A stretch of DNA of 64,000 nucleotides from Nostoc desertorum CM1-VF14 (GTDB lineage: Bacteria > Cyanobacteriota > Cyanobacteriia > Cyanobacteriales > Nostocaceae), in assembly GCA_019359245.1 (NCBI GenBank), contig JAHHHR010000019.1:62001-126000 (forward strand). Reading direction: 5' to 3'. Every line of letters begins with the position of its first letter. Position 1 is the first letter of the stretch. This document shows positions 37,044-45,783 of the stretch, one piece after another. The position numbers were made by a program, and so were the translations under genes. A model generated the notes under the pieces. The model saw only the letters and a list, made by a program, of their open reading frames with translations, did no database searches and was not told where the DNA came from.

Positions 37044-37118
37044 TGATTAAACACTCTTCTTGTTGAAAAGGTATAGTTCAAAATTCACGTTGGAGAAAAT
37101 TAATTAGTGGAAAATAAA

Positions 37119-38126
37119 TTAAGCTGGTATTTTGATTGAAATGTTGGCACGCTGCAAATAATATTTGAGGAGTGCTGTATAGATGCGGTCTATTGATGGC
37201 AATGCATACTTTTTATCAGGATCACCATCATGTGAACCCCAGATTACTGGGAAAGGATTTGGTTCCCACACAATGAGCTTTCCCTGTTCGTCATAGCTGT
37301 AATCAAAAGCCATAAAATCAAAACCTAATGCTTTGCGTGCTTGCTGCAAAAGTTCGTGATTGGGGTCTTCTCCACTGAAATAAGCAATCTCCTCTGCTAT
37401 GATTGATTCATTAATTACGCGATTATCGTTGTCGCGTACTTCCCAAGATTTGGAAACCATTAAAGGACCAGGGATACCTTCATCTCCCATAGCGAAGTAG
37501 CGATACTTACGATACAGACCATCTTCTTTCTTAACATCCAGAAATTCTACTGCAATAGGGGCAATAAACTTTTCAAAAGGGATGTTTGCCAAATCATCAA
37601 GATTTTGGACAAAAAAGATTTGGCAGCCATGTACCCAGTCTTCGCGGATAAAGAAAGGAGTTGACAATCCTCCTTGTGTCTTTTTGAAATCTTCTGGATT
37701 GGTAATCGGCACTGTCTTAGCGGTACGAATGCCCTTTATGCTACCAATCCGTTGTGCTGCCAGTGATTTAATTGAATTTGAGAGGTTATCAATGGGATTG
37801 ACAATGGGAATATTACGTTTTTTACATTCTGCTTCTATTGGCTGGGCATATTGATATATATGCGGAAATCTTTCTTTGAGGGGATCTTGTAGCCAAGGTA
37901 GAAATAGTGCATAACGATCCCAGTCATTTATCTCACAAGGGAGATAATGGAGTTCAAACAGATGTGCTGCTTCAGGTACATTTTGACTTATCCAATAAAG
38001 GAAGTAGTCATTGTATGTAGACTGGTGATCTTTCTGTCGCACAACAAGTATGCGCTTTGGATATCGGACGTTGTTTATGGCGTCCCGAATTGCTGAAATT
38101 ACCTGTTGTTGAAATTCTTTGTACAT
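37119..38126 (-). CDS. ATP-grasp-like protein of the glycan operon
   Basis: 335 residues. The central and C-terminal parts have ATP-grasp traits: PIVNPIDNLSNSIKSLAAQRIGS, FFIREDWVHGC, APIAVEFLDV, YRKYRYFAMGD and the closing FDFMAFDYSYDEQGKLIVWEPNPFP, where Asp, Glu and Asn would bind Mg-ATP as in RimK/D-Ala-ligase folds. ATP-grasp ligases join a carboxylate to an amine, so it may add an amino acid or similar group to the glycan. That is inference. First gene of the minus-strand operon. Confidence 0.65.
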   Translation of the reverse strand: MYKEFQQQVISAIRDAINNVRYPKRILVVRQKDHQSTYNDYFLYWISQNVPEAAHLFELHYLPCEINDWDRYALFLPWLQDPLKERFPHIYQYAQPIEAECKKRNIPIVNPIDNLSNSIKSLAAQRIGSIKGIRTAKTVPITNPEDFKKTQGGLSTPFFIREDWVHGCQIFFVQNLDDLANIPFEKFIAPIAVEFLDVKKEDGLYRKYRYFAMGDEGIPGPLMVSKSWEVRDNDNRVINESIIAEEIAYFSGEDPNHELLQQARKALGFDFMAFDYSYDEQGKLIVWEPNPFPVIWGSHDGDPDKKYALPSIDRIYTALLKYYLQRANISIKIPA

Positions 38127-38489
38127 AAAGGGTTTGTAACGTTAATATAGTTTTGGATGGAATTTTGATAAAATGTGAACTATTGGTGCTAAAAATCTTA
38201 GTTGCTTTTTGTTGACAAAAATTTGCCACTGTTATTATTCATAGACTAAGGTTTTATAGACTAGAGAATGGTTTTAATATAAGCTATCTCTTCCTTTTGA
38301 GCTTTTTTAGGGCAAGGATGAATCAGCCTTTAATATGTCATAAATTATAGAAAAGTGCATATTTTTAGTTAATTTTAGATATTAAGCTTCAATAAAGTTA
38401 ACGCCATATTTGTTAGTTCGTCTAGCGAAATTTTACATAAGTATAATGTTTTTTATACTAAATATCTACTCATAAGGGAGGAAAAGGTA
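38127..38489 (+). promoter_or_regulatory. Divergent region between the glycan operon and gloB
   Basis: TATAAT at 38442-38447 and GGGAGG at 38476-38481 (8 nt before the ATG) are the likely -10 and ribosome site of gloB. The left half must hold the promoter of the glycan operon but shows no clear boxes. Confidence 0.45.
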
Positions 38490-39263
38490 ATGCAGGTAAT
38501 CCGTCTTGAGGCACTCTCAGACAACTATATATTTTTACTGTACGATCGCAGACAAAATATCGCTGCTGTTGTAGATCCAGCAGAGTCTCAACCAGTATTA
38601 AAAAAGCTGGCAGAATTAAAAGCTGAGTTAGTAGCAATTTTTAACACGCACCACCATAACGATCATGTGGGTGGTAATAAGCAATTAATAGAACAATTTC
38701 CCCAACTGATAGTTTATGGAGGAGCTGAGGATCGTGGTAGGATTCCCGGACAGCAGGTGTTTTTGCAACAAGGCGATCGCGTTGAGTTTGCAGACCGCAT
38801 AGCTGAAGTTGTCTTCGTTCCCGGACATACCCGCGCTCACATAGTTTACTATTTCCCTCCCGAAAAAGCTGGTGAAACAGGCGATTTATTTTGCGGTGAT
38901 ACCTTATTTTCTGGCGGTTGCGGTCGCTTGTTTGAAGGAACACCGGCACAAATGCTGGACTCTTTGAACAAATTGCGCTCTCTACCCGATGATACACGCG
39001 TCTGGTGCGCCCACGAATACACCTTAAAAAATCTACAATTTGCCCTAACTGTGGATAGGGACAATACCGAGTTACATAAACGCTTCAATGAAGTAAAAGC
39101 TTACCGTAGTCGAGGAGAAGCTACCATCCCCTCACTGCTGGGTATCGAGAAGCACACCAACCCCTTTTTACGTTGGGATCAGCCATCATTACAATTAACT
39201 GTTAAGAGTAGCGATGCAGTCCAAACCTTTGCGCGGATACGGGAAATGAGAAATAATTTTTAG
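38490..39263 (+). CDS. gloB: Hydroxyacylglutathione hydrolase (glyoxalase II)
   Basis: 257 residues, full length. The metallo-beta-lactamase zinc motif THHHNDH is at 53-59, the bridging Asp in LFCGDTLFSGGCGRLFEGT, and the C-terminal His in WCAHEYTLKNLQFAL. The enzyme hydrolyses S-lactoylglutathione to lactate and glutathione, the second step of methylglyoxal removal. The C-terminal HAGH domain (KHTNPFLRW) is present. Strong ribosome site. Confidence 0.95.
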   Translation: MQVIRLEALSDNYIFLLYDRRQNIAAVVDPAESQPVLKKLAELKAELVAIFNTHHHNDHVGGNKQLIEQFPQLIVYGGAEDRGRIPGQQVFLQQGDRVEFADRIAEVVFVPGHTRAHIVYYFPPEKAGETGDLFCGDTLFSGGCGRLFEGTPAQMLDSLNKLRSLPDDTRVWCAHEYTLKNLQFALTVDRDNTELHKRFNEVKAYRSRGEATIPSLLGIEKHTNPFLRWDQPSLQLTVKSSDAVQTFARIREMRNNF

Positions 39264-39462
39264 GAATTGGGCATTGAGCATTGGAGAAAGGTTCATCTTT
39301 TCCACTCCTCAGATTTTTCTCTCACTAATAGTTGCGATCGCACCCTTTCTTTCGCTACGATCTGTAAGCTTTAGGGTGTAGGCAAAGAAGCTTGGAATAC
39401 AGCAGTGACATTGTGAGCTATCTTACCCGAACCCGAATTAATCAGATTTTACAGGAAAAACG

Positions 39463-39921
39463 ATGGCGAAACGCGTACAGTTAGTTTTAAATCAGGATAT
39501 CAGCAAGCTGGGAAAATCTGGCGACTTAGTGGAAGTAGCTCCTGGCTACGCTCGTAATTATCTGATTCCCCAGAAATTGGCAACCAATGCCACTCCTGGT
39601 ATTCTCAAGCAAGTAGAACGCCGTCGTGAGCAAGAGCGTCAACGGCAGTTAGAACTTAGACAACAAGCTCTTGAGCAAAAAGAAGCTTTAGAAAAAGTTG
39701 GCAGCTTGACAATTGCCAAGCCAGTTGGTGAAAACGAAGCAATTTTCGGTACTATCACTGCTCAAGATGTTGTAGATGCAATTAAAGCAGCTACCAATCA
39801 AGAAGTGGATCGGCGTGGCATTACCATCCCCGATATTAACCACCTTGGTACTTATCAAGCCGAAATCAAGCTGTATTCTGATGTAGTGGCACAAGTCGGT
39901 ATTCAAGTCGTCGCTAGTTAA
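39463..39921 (+). CDS. rplI: 50S ribosomal protein L9
   Basis: 152 residues. The N-terminal signature VQLVLNQDISKLGKSGDLVEVAPGYARNYLIP is diagnostic for L9; then comes the long exposed helix (QVERRREQERQRQLELRQQA…) and the C-terminal RNA-binding domain. It binds domain V of 23S rRNA. It precedes dnaB by 185 bp, the usual rplI-dnaB neighbourhood of cyanobacteria. Confidence 0.97.
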   Translation: MAKRVQLVLNQDISKLGKSGDLVEVAPGYARNYLIPQKLATNATPGILKQVERRREQERQRQLELRQQALEQKEALEKVGSLTIAKPVGENEAIFGTITAQDVVDAIKAATNQEVDRRGITIPDINHLGTYQAEIKLYSDVVAQVGIQVVAS

Positions 39922-39982
39922 CTCAGGAGGGGAGGCGGGGACGCAAAGATGAGGGAGCAGGGGCAATAATGCCTAACTTTGC

Positions 39983-40055
39983 CAATTTTAGATTTGGAAT
40001 TTTGAATTTTGGATTGAAGAAAAAATCTAAAATCTAAAATCTAAAATCTAAAATT
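39983..40055. repeat. Palindromic heptamer repeat (AGATTTT/AAAATCT)
   Basis: TTTTAGATTTGGAATTTTGA … GGATT on the left faces four units of AAAATCT on the right (40022-40053), so the whole can form an AT-rich hairpin. A longer relative lies at 60167-60247. Both sit directly before a gene boundary. Confidence 0.75.
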
Positions 40056-40106
40056 GAATGACTCCCATACTCCTAACTAGCTTTCATCTCAAAACTAAAA
40101 TCGTTT

Positions 40107-41450
40107 ATGGCTGAAGAACTTAGTTTTAAAGGCGATGGTAGCGATCGCCTCCCGCCGCAAAATATTGAGGCGGAAGAAGCGATTTTGGGTGGTATTTTAT
40201 TAGATCCAGAAGCGATTAGTCGAGTTAGCGATCGCCTCCTTCCAGAAGCTTTTTACATTAGCGCTCACAAAGATATTTATCAAGCAGCTGTGAGGCTCCA
40301 CACGCAAGGTAAGCCTACAGATTTGCTCTCAGTCACAAGTTGGCTGACTGACCATGATATGCTTGCCCGCATAGGCGGCAGAAATAAATTAGCAACTCTG
40401 GTAGACCGCACAGTGTCAGCCGTGAACATCGACGCCTTAGCAGGGTTGGTGATGGAAAAATATCTGCGGCGACAGTTGATTAAAGCTGGCAATGAAATTG
40501 TACATCTTGGTTACGAGACAGAAACCGAGTTACCAACTGTTCTAGATCAGGCAGAACAGAAAGTATTCGGCGTAACTCAAGAACGTCCCCAATCGGGTTT
40601 AGTTCACATTTCTGATACTTTAATTAATAATTTTCAAGATATTGAAGATCGAAATCAAGGCATCGCCTTACCAGGTATTCCCTGCGGATTTTACGATTTA
40701 GATGCTATGACTAGCGGCTTTCAGCGTTCTGATTTGATTATTGTTGCGGGCCGCCCATCAATGGGAAAAACAGCATTTTGCTTAAACCTTGCTCATAACA
40801 TTGCTGCTTCTTATAAATTGCCAGTTGCTTTCTTCAGCTTGGAAATGTCCAAAGAGCAATTGACGCAACGTCTATTAGCTAGCGAAGCGCAAATTGAAAG
40901 TAGTTATCTGCGAACTGGCCGCTTGAGTCAAACACAGTGGGAACCTTTAAGTCGTGCTATTGGTATCCTTTCTGAGATGCCAATTTATATTGATGACACG
41001 CCGAATATTACAGTTACACAAATGCGTAGTCAGTCAAGAAGACTGCAAGCTGAAGTTGGAACTGAATTAGGATTAATTGTAATAGATTACTTGCAATTGA
41101 TGGAAGGAGCAGGTGATAATCGCGTACAAGAATTGTCAAAAATTACGCGTCAACTCAAAGGTTTAGCACGGGAATTATCTGTACCAGTTATTGCTCTATC
41201 TCAGTTGAGTCGAGGAGTAGAAGCACGCACTAATAAGCGCCCGATGTTATCAGATTTGAGAGAAAGTGGTTCGATTGAACAGGATGCCGATTTAGTAATA
41301 ATGTTATATCGAGATGAATATTACTCTCCAGATACTCCCGATCGCGGCATTGCAGAAGTAATTATAGCTAAACACCGCAACGGGCCTACTGGTACTGCGA
41401 AACTTTTATTTAATCCACAGTTTACAAAGTTTCAAAATTTAAAAATTTAG
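40107..41450 (+). CDS. dnaB: Replicative DNA helicase DnaB
   Basis: 447 residues. The N-terminal domain starts LPPQNIEAEEAILGGILLDP; the RecA-like domain has Walker A GRPSMGKT (215-222), AFFSLEMSKEQL, Walker B LIVIDYLQLM and the DLRESGSIEQDADLVIMLYR block. Hexameric 5'-3' helicase of the replisome. No intein interrupts it, unlike dnaB of some cyanobacteria. Follows rplI. Confidence 0.97.
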   Translation: MAEELSFKGDGSDRLPPQNIEAEEAILGGILLDPEAISRVSDRLLPEAFYISAHKDIYQAAVRLHTQGKPTDLLSVTSWLTDHDMLARIGGRNKLATLVDRTVSAVNIDALAGLVMEKYLRRQLIKAGNEIVHLGYETETELPTVLDQAEQKVFGVTQERPQSGLVHISDTLINNFQDIEDRNQGIALPGIPCGFYDLDAMTSGFQRSDLIIVAGRPSMGKTAFCLNLAHNIAASYKLPVAFFSLEMSKEQLTQRLLASEAQIESSYLRTGRLSQTQWEPLSRAIGILSEMPIYIDDTPNITVTQMRSQSRRLQAEVGTELGLIVIDYLQLMEGAGDNRVQELSKITRQLKGLARELSVPVIALSQLSRGVEARTNKRPMLSDLRESGSIEQDADLVIMLYRDEYYSPDTPDRGIAEVIIAKHRNGPTGTAKLLFNPQFTKFQNLKI

Positions 41451-41464
41451 CTTTTAAATTGGGG

Positions 41465-41509
41465 ACTAGGGATTGGGAAAAATTAATGCCCAATTCCCCA
41501 TGTCCTAGT
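41465..41509. terminator. Imperfect hairpin between convergent dnaB and FKBP genes
   Basis: ACTAGG (41465-41470) pairs with CCTAGT (41504-41509) and ATTGGG (41472-41477) with CCCAAT (41489-41494); the rest bulges. It is composed of Nostoc filler words ('gggattggg') and lies between two stop codons, so a terminator role is plausible but there is no clear T-run. Confidence 0.35.
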
Positions 41510-41511
41510 TT

Positions 41512-42033
41512 CTACTTAACTCCGAGCAATTCCACATCAAACAACAGAGTTGCGTTGGGTGGAATCACACCACCAGCACCACGAGCGCCATAACCTAACT
41601 CTGAGGGGATGATTAACTGACGACGACCGCCTACTTTCATGGTGCTAAGTCCTTCGTCCCAACCTTTGATTACTTGTCCAACACCAATTTTAAAGCTGAA
41701 GGGTTGGCCGCGATCGCGTGAACTATCAAACTTAGTACCATTTTCTAGAGTGCCGACATAGTGAACTTCAACTGTTTGTCCAGTTTGAGGAGTCGCCCCA
41801 GTCCCCTCTTTTAACTCGACATACTTTAATCCAGAGGGGGTAGTTACAGCATTAGCATCAGACATAGTATTACTCGCAATTAGAGTATTATTTTCAGTTA
41901 AAGTTGTGGGCGCTGGCGACGTTTGGGTTAACTCGGCAGCAATGGCAGTATTCTGTTTACTGCCTACTTGCCCCACAACCAAAAGCACAACGCACGCCAG
42001 CATGAACGCCACGCTGAGGAAAATTGCTTTCAA
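41512..42033 (-). CDS. FKBP-type peptidyl-prolyl cis-trans isomerase, exported
   Basis: 173 residues. A signal/anchor (about 5-24, FLSVAFMLACVVLLVVGQ) and a Thr/Ser/Asn-rich linker precede the FKBP domain (about 66-173): VEVHYVGTLENGTKFDSSRDRGQPFSF, VIKGWDEGLSTMKVGGRRQLIIP and ELGYGARGAGGVIPPNATLLFDVELL. Catalyses proline isomerisation, here in the periplasm or thylakoid lumen. No lipobox. Confidence 0.94.
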   Translation of the reverse strand: MKAIFLSVAFMLACVVLLVVGQVGSKQNTAIAAELTQTSPAPTTLTENNTLIASNTMSDANAVTTPSGLKYVELKEGTGATPQTGQTVEVHYVGTLENGTKFDSSRDRGQPFSFKIGVGQVIKGWDEGLSTMKVGGRRQLIIPSELGYGARGAGGVIPPNATLLFDVELLGVK

Positions 42034-42111
42034 AATCAGTTCTCCTTACTTAAGTATCCTGGCAAAAACATTACCAATAGGACACAATTAGTTTAAATCA
42101 GAAAGGACATC

Positions 42112-42438
42112 CTAACGCCAAAGCTTATTTTCTAAATCGCGCAATTGACGCTCTAAACGATCAATTCTACCGCGCAGTTCGTCCACTTCCGACTGGCGAG
42201 CTACCCCCAAATCTTGCATCATATTTCGCATTTGCCGTTGCATTTGGACATCGAAGTTTCCCTGCTCCGACTTTAACTGCTGGGCAATATCATCTATAAC
42301 TGCCTTGGCTTGCTCAGGATTGAGCTTACCGTCTTTAACTAAATCATCGCTGACTTGGCGCAGTTTTTCTGCTACTAGAGACGTTGTGCCAAGACCTACC
42401 ATCATTAGTTGTTGCAACCAGTTGTTGTTGCTATCCAT
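42112..42438 (-). CDS. Phasin-like helical protein
   Basis: 108 residues, almost entirely helical: an amphipathic N-terminal helix (WLQQLMMVGLGTTSLVAEKL) and a C-terminal coiled coil (EVDELRGRIDRLERQLRDLENKLWR). Phasin-family (PhaI/PhaF-like) proteins of cyanobacteria look like this, including the LNPEQAKAVIDDI middle. Whether it coats polyhydroxyalkanoate granules is not certain; no pha gene is nearby. Confidence 0.7.
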   Translation of the reverse strand: MDSNNNWLQQLMMVGLGTTSLVAEKLRQVSDDLVKDGKLNPEQAKAVIDDIAQQLKSEQGNFDVQMQRQMRNMMQDLGVARQSEVDELRGRIDRLERQLRDLENKLWR

Positions 42439-43065
42439 ACTCCCTTCCTCTTACTTATTTCAAACCAGCCGATCCTTGCTCCTGAGTGTAAGCAATCAAG
42501 CTATGCTAAAAGCGCAGTTATTCTAGCCTACATCTCTATTTTGGCAAATTAGCAAACACAGAGATCACAAGGTATGTTTATAGAACGACTCAGGTTTAAG
42601 GTTGCCCCTAATTTGAGGGAAAATTTTATCCAGAAAGACGCATAAATTTGGACAATAGCGCTGGCTTAATATCCTAGATTTATCGTTAAAGAGGTTTGGA
42701 TTAGCCTCAATGGTCATACTGAAGTTATCCTCATCATTTGTTGGGCAATGCTGAAGCAGTGGAAAGCCATGCTCCAAGCAGATTTACAGACTAATGAAGA
42801 TAAATCCATCCAAGCACTTAGAGAGTCTTATCTAAGAGTAGAGTTAGCAAAGTATCAAGTACGGAAATTCCCCCATTTTTGGGTGAAAGATTACTCTCAA
42901 CTCGTAGATAAGCAGCTAACTTCCGCCATAATGCTTAATAAAGCGATCGCCCCAAAAATTATAGGAATTCAACTTAGCTTATTTCACGGCAATTTAAGTC
43001 ATTGGTACTAATGACCAATGACTAATCACTAATGACTAATCCCCATCTTTAAAAGTAGGAAGAAG
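42439..43065. other. Intergenic region with a doubtful 87-codon ORF
   Basis: Apart from the doubtful ORF at 42748-43011 I see only filler, including tandem words 'taatgaccaatgactaatcactaatgactaatcc' (about 43009-43043). Confidence 0.4.
42748..43011 (+). CDS. Doubtful hypothetical protein
   Basis: 87 codons beginning MLKQWKAMLQADLQTNEDK. The first 50 residues are charged and protein-like (ESYLRVELAKYQVRKFPHFW); the remainder drifts. There is no ribosome site before the ATG and no known domain. It could be a real small gene or the remnant of one. Confidence 0.25.
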   Translation: MLKQWKAMLQADLQTNEDKSIQALRESYLRVELAKYQVRKFPHFWVKDYSQLVDKQLTSAIMLNKAIAPKIIGIQLSLFHGNLSHWY

Positions 43066-43476
43066 TTAAATTTTTGCACGCCATTTCTGAAAGGCTATTT
43101 CGTAATCTTCTGATTTACTCTGATAAACGCTCCACCAATGAAAAAATAGTCCTAACCCCCATCCTAATATTGGGAAGATAGCCCAAAAATAACTAGGACT
43201 AGTGATTAAATTCAAAAGAATAAGGAATAAGTTCACAGCTATAAATGAAACAAAGTGTGTCCAAAATGCTCTGCGTCGGAAAGTATTAAATGTACGTTGC
43301 GCTCGTTCCTCTTCTTGTTGAATTAACCAGTTCTTTTCAGTTTTTTCCAAAATATCAGAAGAAATACCTAACTCAGATGCCATTTCTATGAGTTGTTCTC
43401 GTGAAAATTCACCTTCCTGTCTACGAGTAAGCGCTATTTGCAGGATTTTTTGTACATCTTCAGAATCGTAAGTCAT
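43066..43476 (-). CDS. 2TM domain protein
   Basis: 136 residues. A cytosolic N-terminal part with a helical DNA-binding-like or regulatory segment (FSREQLIEMASELGISSDILEKTE) is followed by two closely spaced transmembrane helices (about 70-90 and 98-118) separated by a short loop, typical of the 2TM domain (pfam13239). Function unknown. Confidence 0.75.
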   Translation of the reverse strand: MTYDSEDVQKILQIALTRRQEGEFSREQLIEMASELGISSDILEKTEKNWLIQQEEERAQRTFNTFRRRAFWTHFVSFIAVNLFLILLNLITSPSYFWAIFPILGWGLGLFFHWWSVYQSKSEDYEIAFQKWRAKI

Positions 43477-44242
43477 TTTAACTACCTTATAAGTTTGTGT
43501 GTAAATGCGCCTTTGATTTCACGAACTATTTAAGAGATTTCGTTCAATTCAGTTAGCGAGTGGCTCCGCATTTTGCACCCAATAATTAGCTAAATTTGCA
43601 CCCATATTATTTTCTCATAATTAGTTTAGGGCTACTGTATTTGCCAATACCTCTATATTGCTTTTAAAATATTCAGTAAAATATTATCCTTAGTTATTTC
43701 ATAAAATATTGACAATTCTAAAAGTAAAACTATCCTTTTTTAAGGAAAGTTTTTATATTAACTAAAAAACCTATATCTGCATCTAATCTTGATACAATAG
43801 ATACATAAATTTTATCAAAATAGTTATTAAAGCTTGCCTCGTCTAGATTTTAATTTGTATAATCTAGCCGGCAAAACCTCATGGTATCAGAGCAACTAAA
43901 TTTATTTATGGTGATTCTTAATTTTGGATTTTAGATTTTGAATTCAAAGCAAAGCGACATGATGCACCTTTTCTATTGAGGTTGTATGGCGATCGCTTCT
44001 ACCGATGTATAGAAAAACGAGCAATGCCTGCGGCGTAAACTACGTATCCTAGAAGTGCTGGGAACTCATCCACTCAGACAATGTACATATAATTTTCTAT
44101 TTGTATAAAAATATAGAGAATTATAGAGAATTATTTATGCTATCAATAAAAAAATTTATTCGGTATACGTCTAACGATAGATAGATTTTATTAAAGTAAT
44201 AGTTTAGATTTGTAACAAGTTACACAGAACTAGGTAAAGCAC
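43477..44242. other. Intergenic region upstream of the fasciclin gene
   Basis: 766 bp, very AT-rich, with no supported gene. Direct repeat ATAGAGAATT ATAGAGAATT near 44112-44135 and a TTTTGGATTTTAGATTTTG heptamer run near 43922-43940. The fasciclin promoter should lie in the last 100 bp. Confidence 0.45.
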
Positions 44243-44644
44243 ATGGCCAATATTGTTGACACCGCCGCTAATAATGGTTCTTTCAACACACTAGTTGCAG
44301 CAATCCAAGCAGCTGGTTTAGTAGATACACTGAAAGGCCCAGGGCCATTTACCGTCTTCGCACCTACTGATGAAGCGTTTAATAAGCTTCCAGCAGGAAC
44401 AGTAGACGCATTGCTGAAAGATATTCCTAAGCTCACCAAAATCTTGACCTATCATGTTGTATCAGGCAAGGTACTAGCTGCTGATGTAGTTAAGCTAAAG
44501 ACAGCTACGACAGTTGAAGGTTCAGATGTAAAAATCGACGCTTCTAATGGCGTTAAAATCAATGATGCAACTGTTGCAGCAGCAGATGTTGCTGCTGATA
44601 ACGGTGTCATCCACGTAATTGACACAGTTTTGATTCCTGCATAA
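44243..44644 (+). CDS. Fasciclin (FAS1) domain protein
   Basis: 133 residues, one complete FAS1 domain: NIVDTAANNGSFNTLVAAIQAAGL, the H1 motif FTVFAPTDEAFNKLP, YHVVSGKVLA and the H2 motif NGVIHVIDTVLIP. There is no signal peptide, which is common for the short cyanobacterial members. FAS1 domains mediate adhesion or protein contacts. Terminator follows. The reverse open frame is a shadow. Confidence 0.92.
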   Translation: MANIVDTAANNGSFNTLVAAIQAAGLVDTLKGPGPFTVFAPTDEAFNKLPAGTVDALLKDIPKLTKILTYHVVSGKVLAADVVKLKTATTVEGSDVKIDASNGVKINDATVAAADVAADNGVIHVIDTVLIPA

Positions 44645-44749
44645 GCAAACGTCAGAATAGCTAATGCTATTTCTGGGGTGGCGACTATCTATAGTCGTTT
44701 CTCTATTACAGTCTGGTTGAATGTTTTTTAGTAAACACCAACTACCAAC

Positions 44750-44780
44750 AAATCCATCTAGATACTGTCTAGATGGATTT
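44750..44780. terminator. Bidirectional terminator between fasciclin and sfsA
   Basis: A perfect 13-bp stem, arms 44750-44762 (AAATCCATCTAGA) and 44768-44780, with loop TACTG. It lies between two convergent genes and has A/T runs on each side. Confidence 0.85.
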
Positions 44781-44814
44781 ATTGTTTCATACGTTTATAT
44801 TTAATTAGGTGTAA

Positions 44815-45540
44815 TCAAATTTTTAGTTTTGCCAAACCTAAATAACGGATACCTTCGGGGGAAATATCAAAACGGCAAGGTAAGACTTCTAAACCGAGAG
44901 CGATCGCATCGCGTAATAATTTACCATATATAGGATCAGTGCGATCGCCAGGGGAGAATTCAGTACAATCACCACGATTGATAAAGTAAAACATCACCGC
45001 ACGAGTTAGAGGTAGCAGCGCCATTAATTCTCGCAGGTGCTTTTGTCCTCTTGTAGTTTCCGTGTCAGGAAATAAAGCTAATCTTCCCTCAGATAAAGTT
45101 GTATTTTTCACTTCTAAATAAATCGGGCGTTCCTCATCATTCCCCGTCAAGAAAAAATCTACTCGACTTTTTTTATCTAGTCCATAAACTACCTCGCCCT
45201 TGATTTGGCTATAGTTGCCTAATTCTGGGAAAAGGTGTTTCATCAAAGCTAGCTTTACAATCCGATTGGGCACAAAAGTATTTATGCCTACCCAAGTCGG
45301 TTCGTTGTCATGTACCTGAATTAGTTCTAAGGTGTAAGCCAATTTGCGATTAAGATTATCGCTTTTGGAAAGTTGTACTGCACTTTGGGGAGTTGATACT
45401 CCAGTCATAGGCCCTGTATTTGGACAGTGTGCTGTCACTATTTCGCCAGAAGCAAGTTGAACGTCAGCAAAAAACCGCTTGTAACGCTTGAGTAAAATAC
45501 CCGGATACAAAGGTGGGTAGCGATAAAGCCAATCTATCAT
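44815..45540 (-). CDS. sfsA: DNA/RNA nuclease SfsA
   Basis: 241 residues, full length. Conserved blocks of SfsA: LLKRYKRFFADV, VTAHCPNTGPMTG, SRVDFFLTG, IYLEVKNTTL and ALFPDTETTRGQKHLREL. The D/E-K residues in RVDFFLTG … IYLEVKN are those of a PD-(D/E)XK-like nuclease. Historically a sugar fermentation stimulation protein; now assigned nuclease activity. Stands alone. Confidence 0.95.
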   Translation of the reverse strand: MIDWLYRYPPLYPGILLKRYKRFFADVQLASGEIVTAHCPNTGPMTGVSTPQSAVQLSKSDNLNRKLAYTLELIQVHDNEPTWVGINTFVPNRIVKLALMKHLFPELGNYSQIKGEVVYGLDKKSRVDFFLTGNDEERPIYLEVKNTTLSEGRLALFPDTETTRGQKHLRELMALLPLTRAVMFYFINRGDCTEFSPGDRTDPIYGKLLRDAIALGLEVLPCRFDISPEGIRYLGLAKLKI

Positions 45541-45783
45541 TATAAAACCTTGTTGCTGCTAGTAAATATACGTCGATTCCTTACCTATCTACCTCTCAAT
45601 AGCAAATATTTTCAGCAGCTACTCCGCCCTGCGGCAGAATTTGAGTAAATTTCTATATCATGGATTGTCAATTTTTGTAGTTAAATTAACAACATAGTAA
45701 TAAAAAGTAGCATACACTAAGTATTATAAGTCTCCCATAAAGAAAAATCCGGGAGAATTTCAATATGCAAGGAGGTAAATCCT

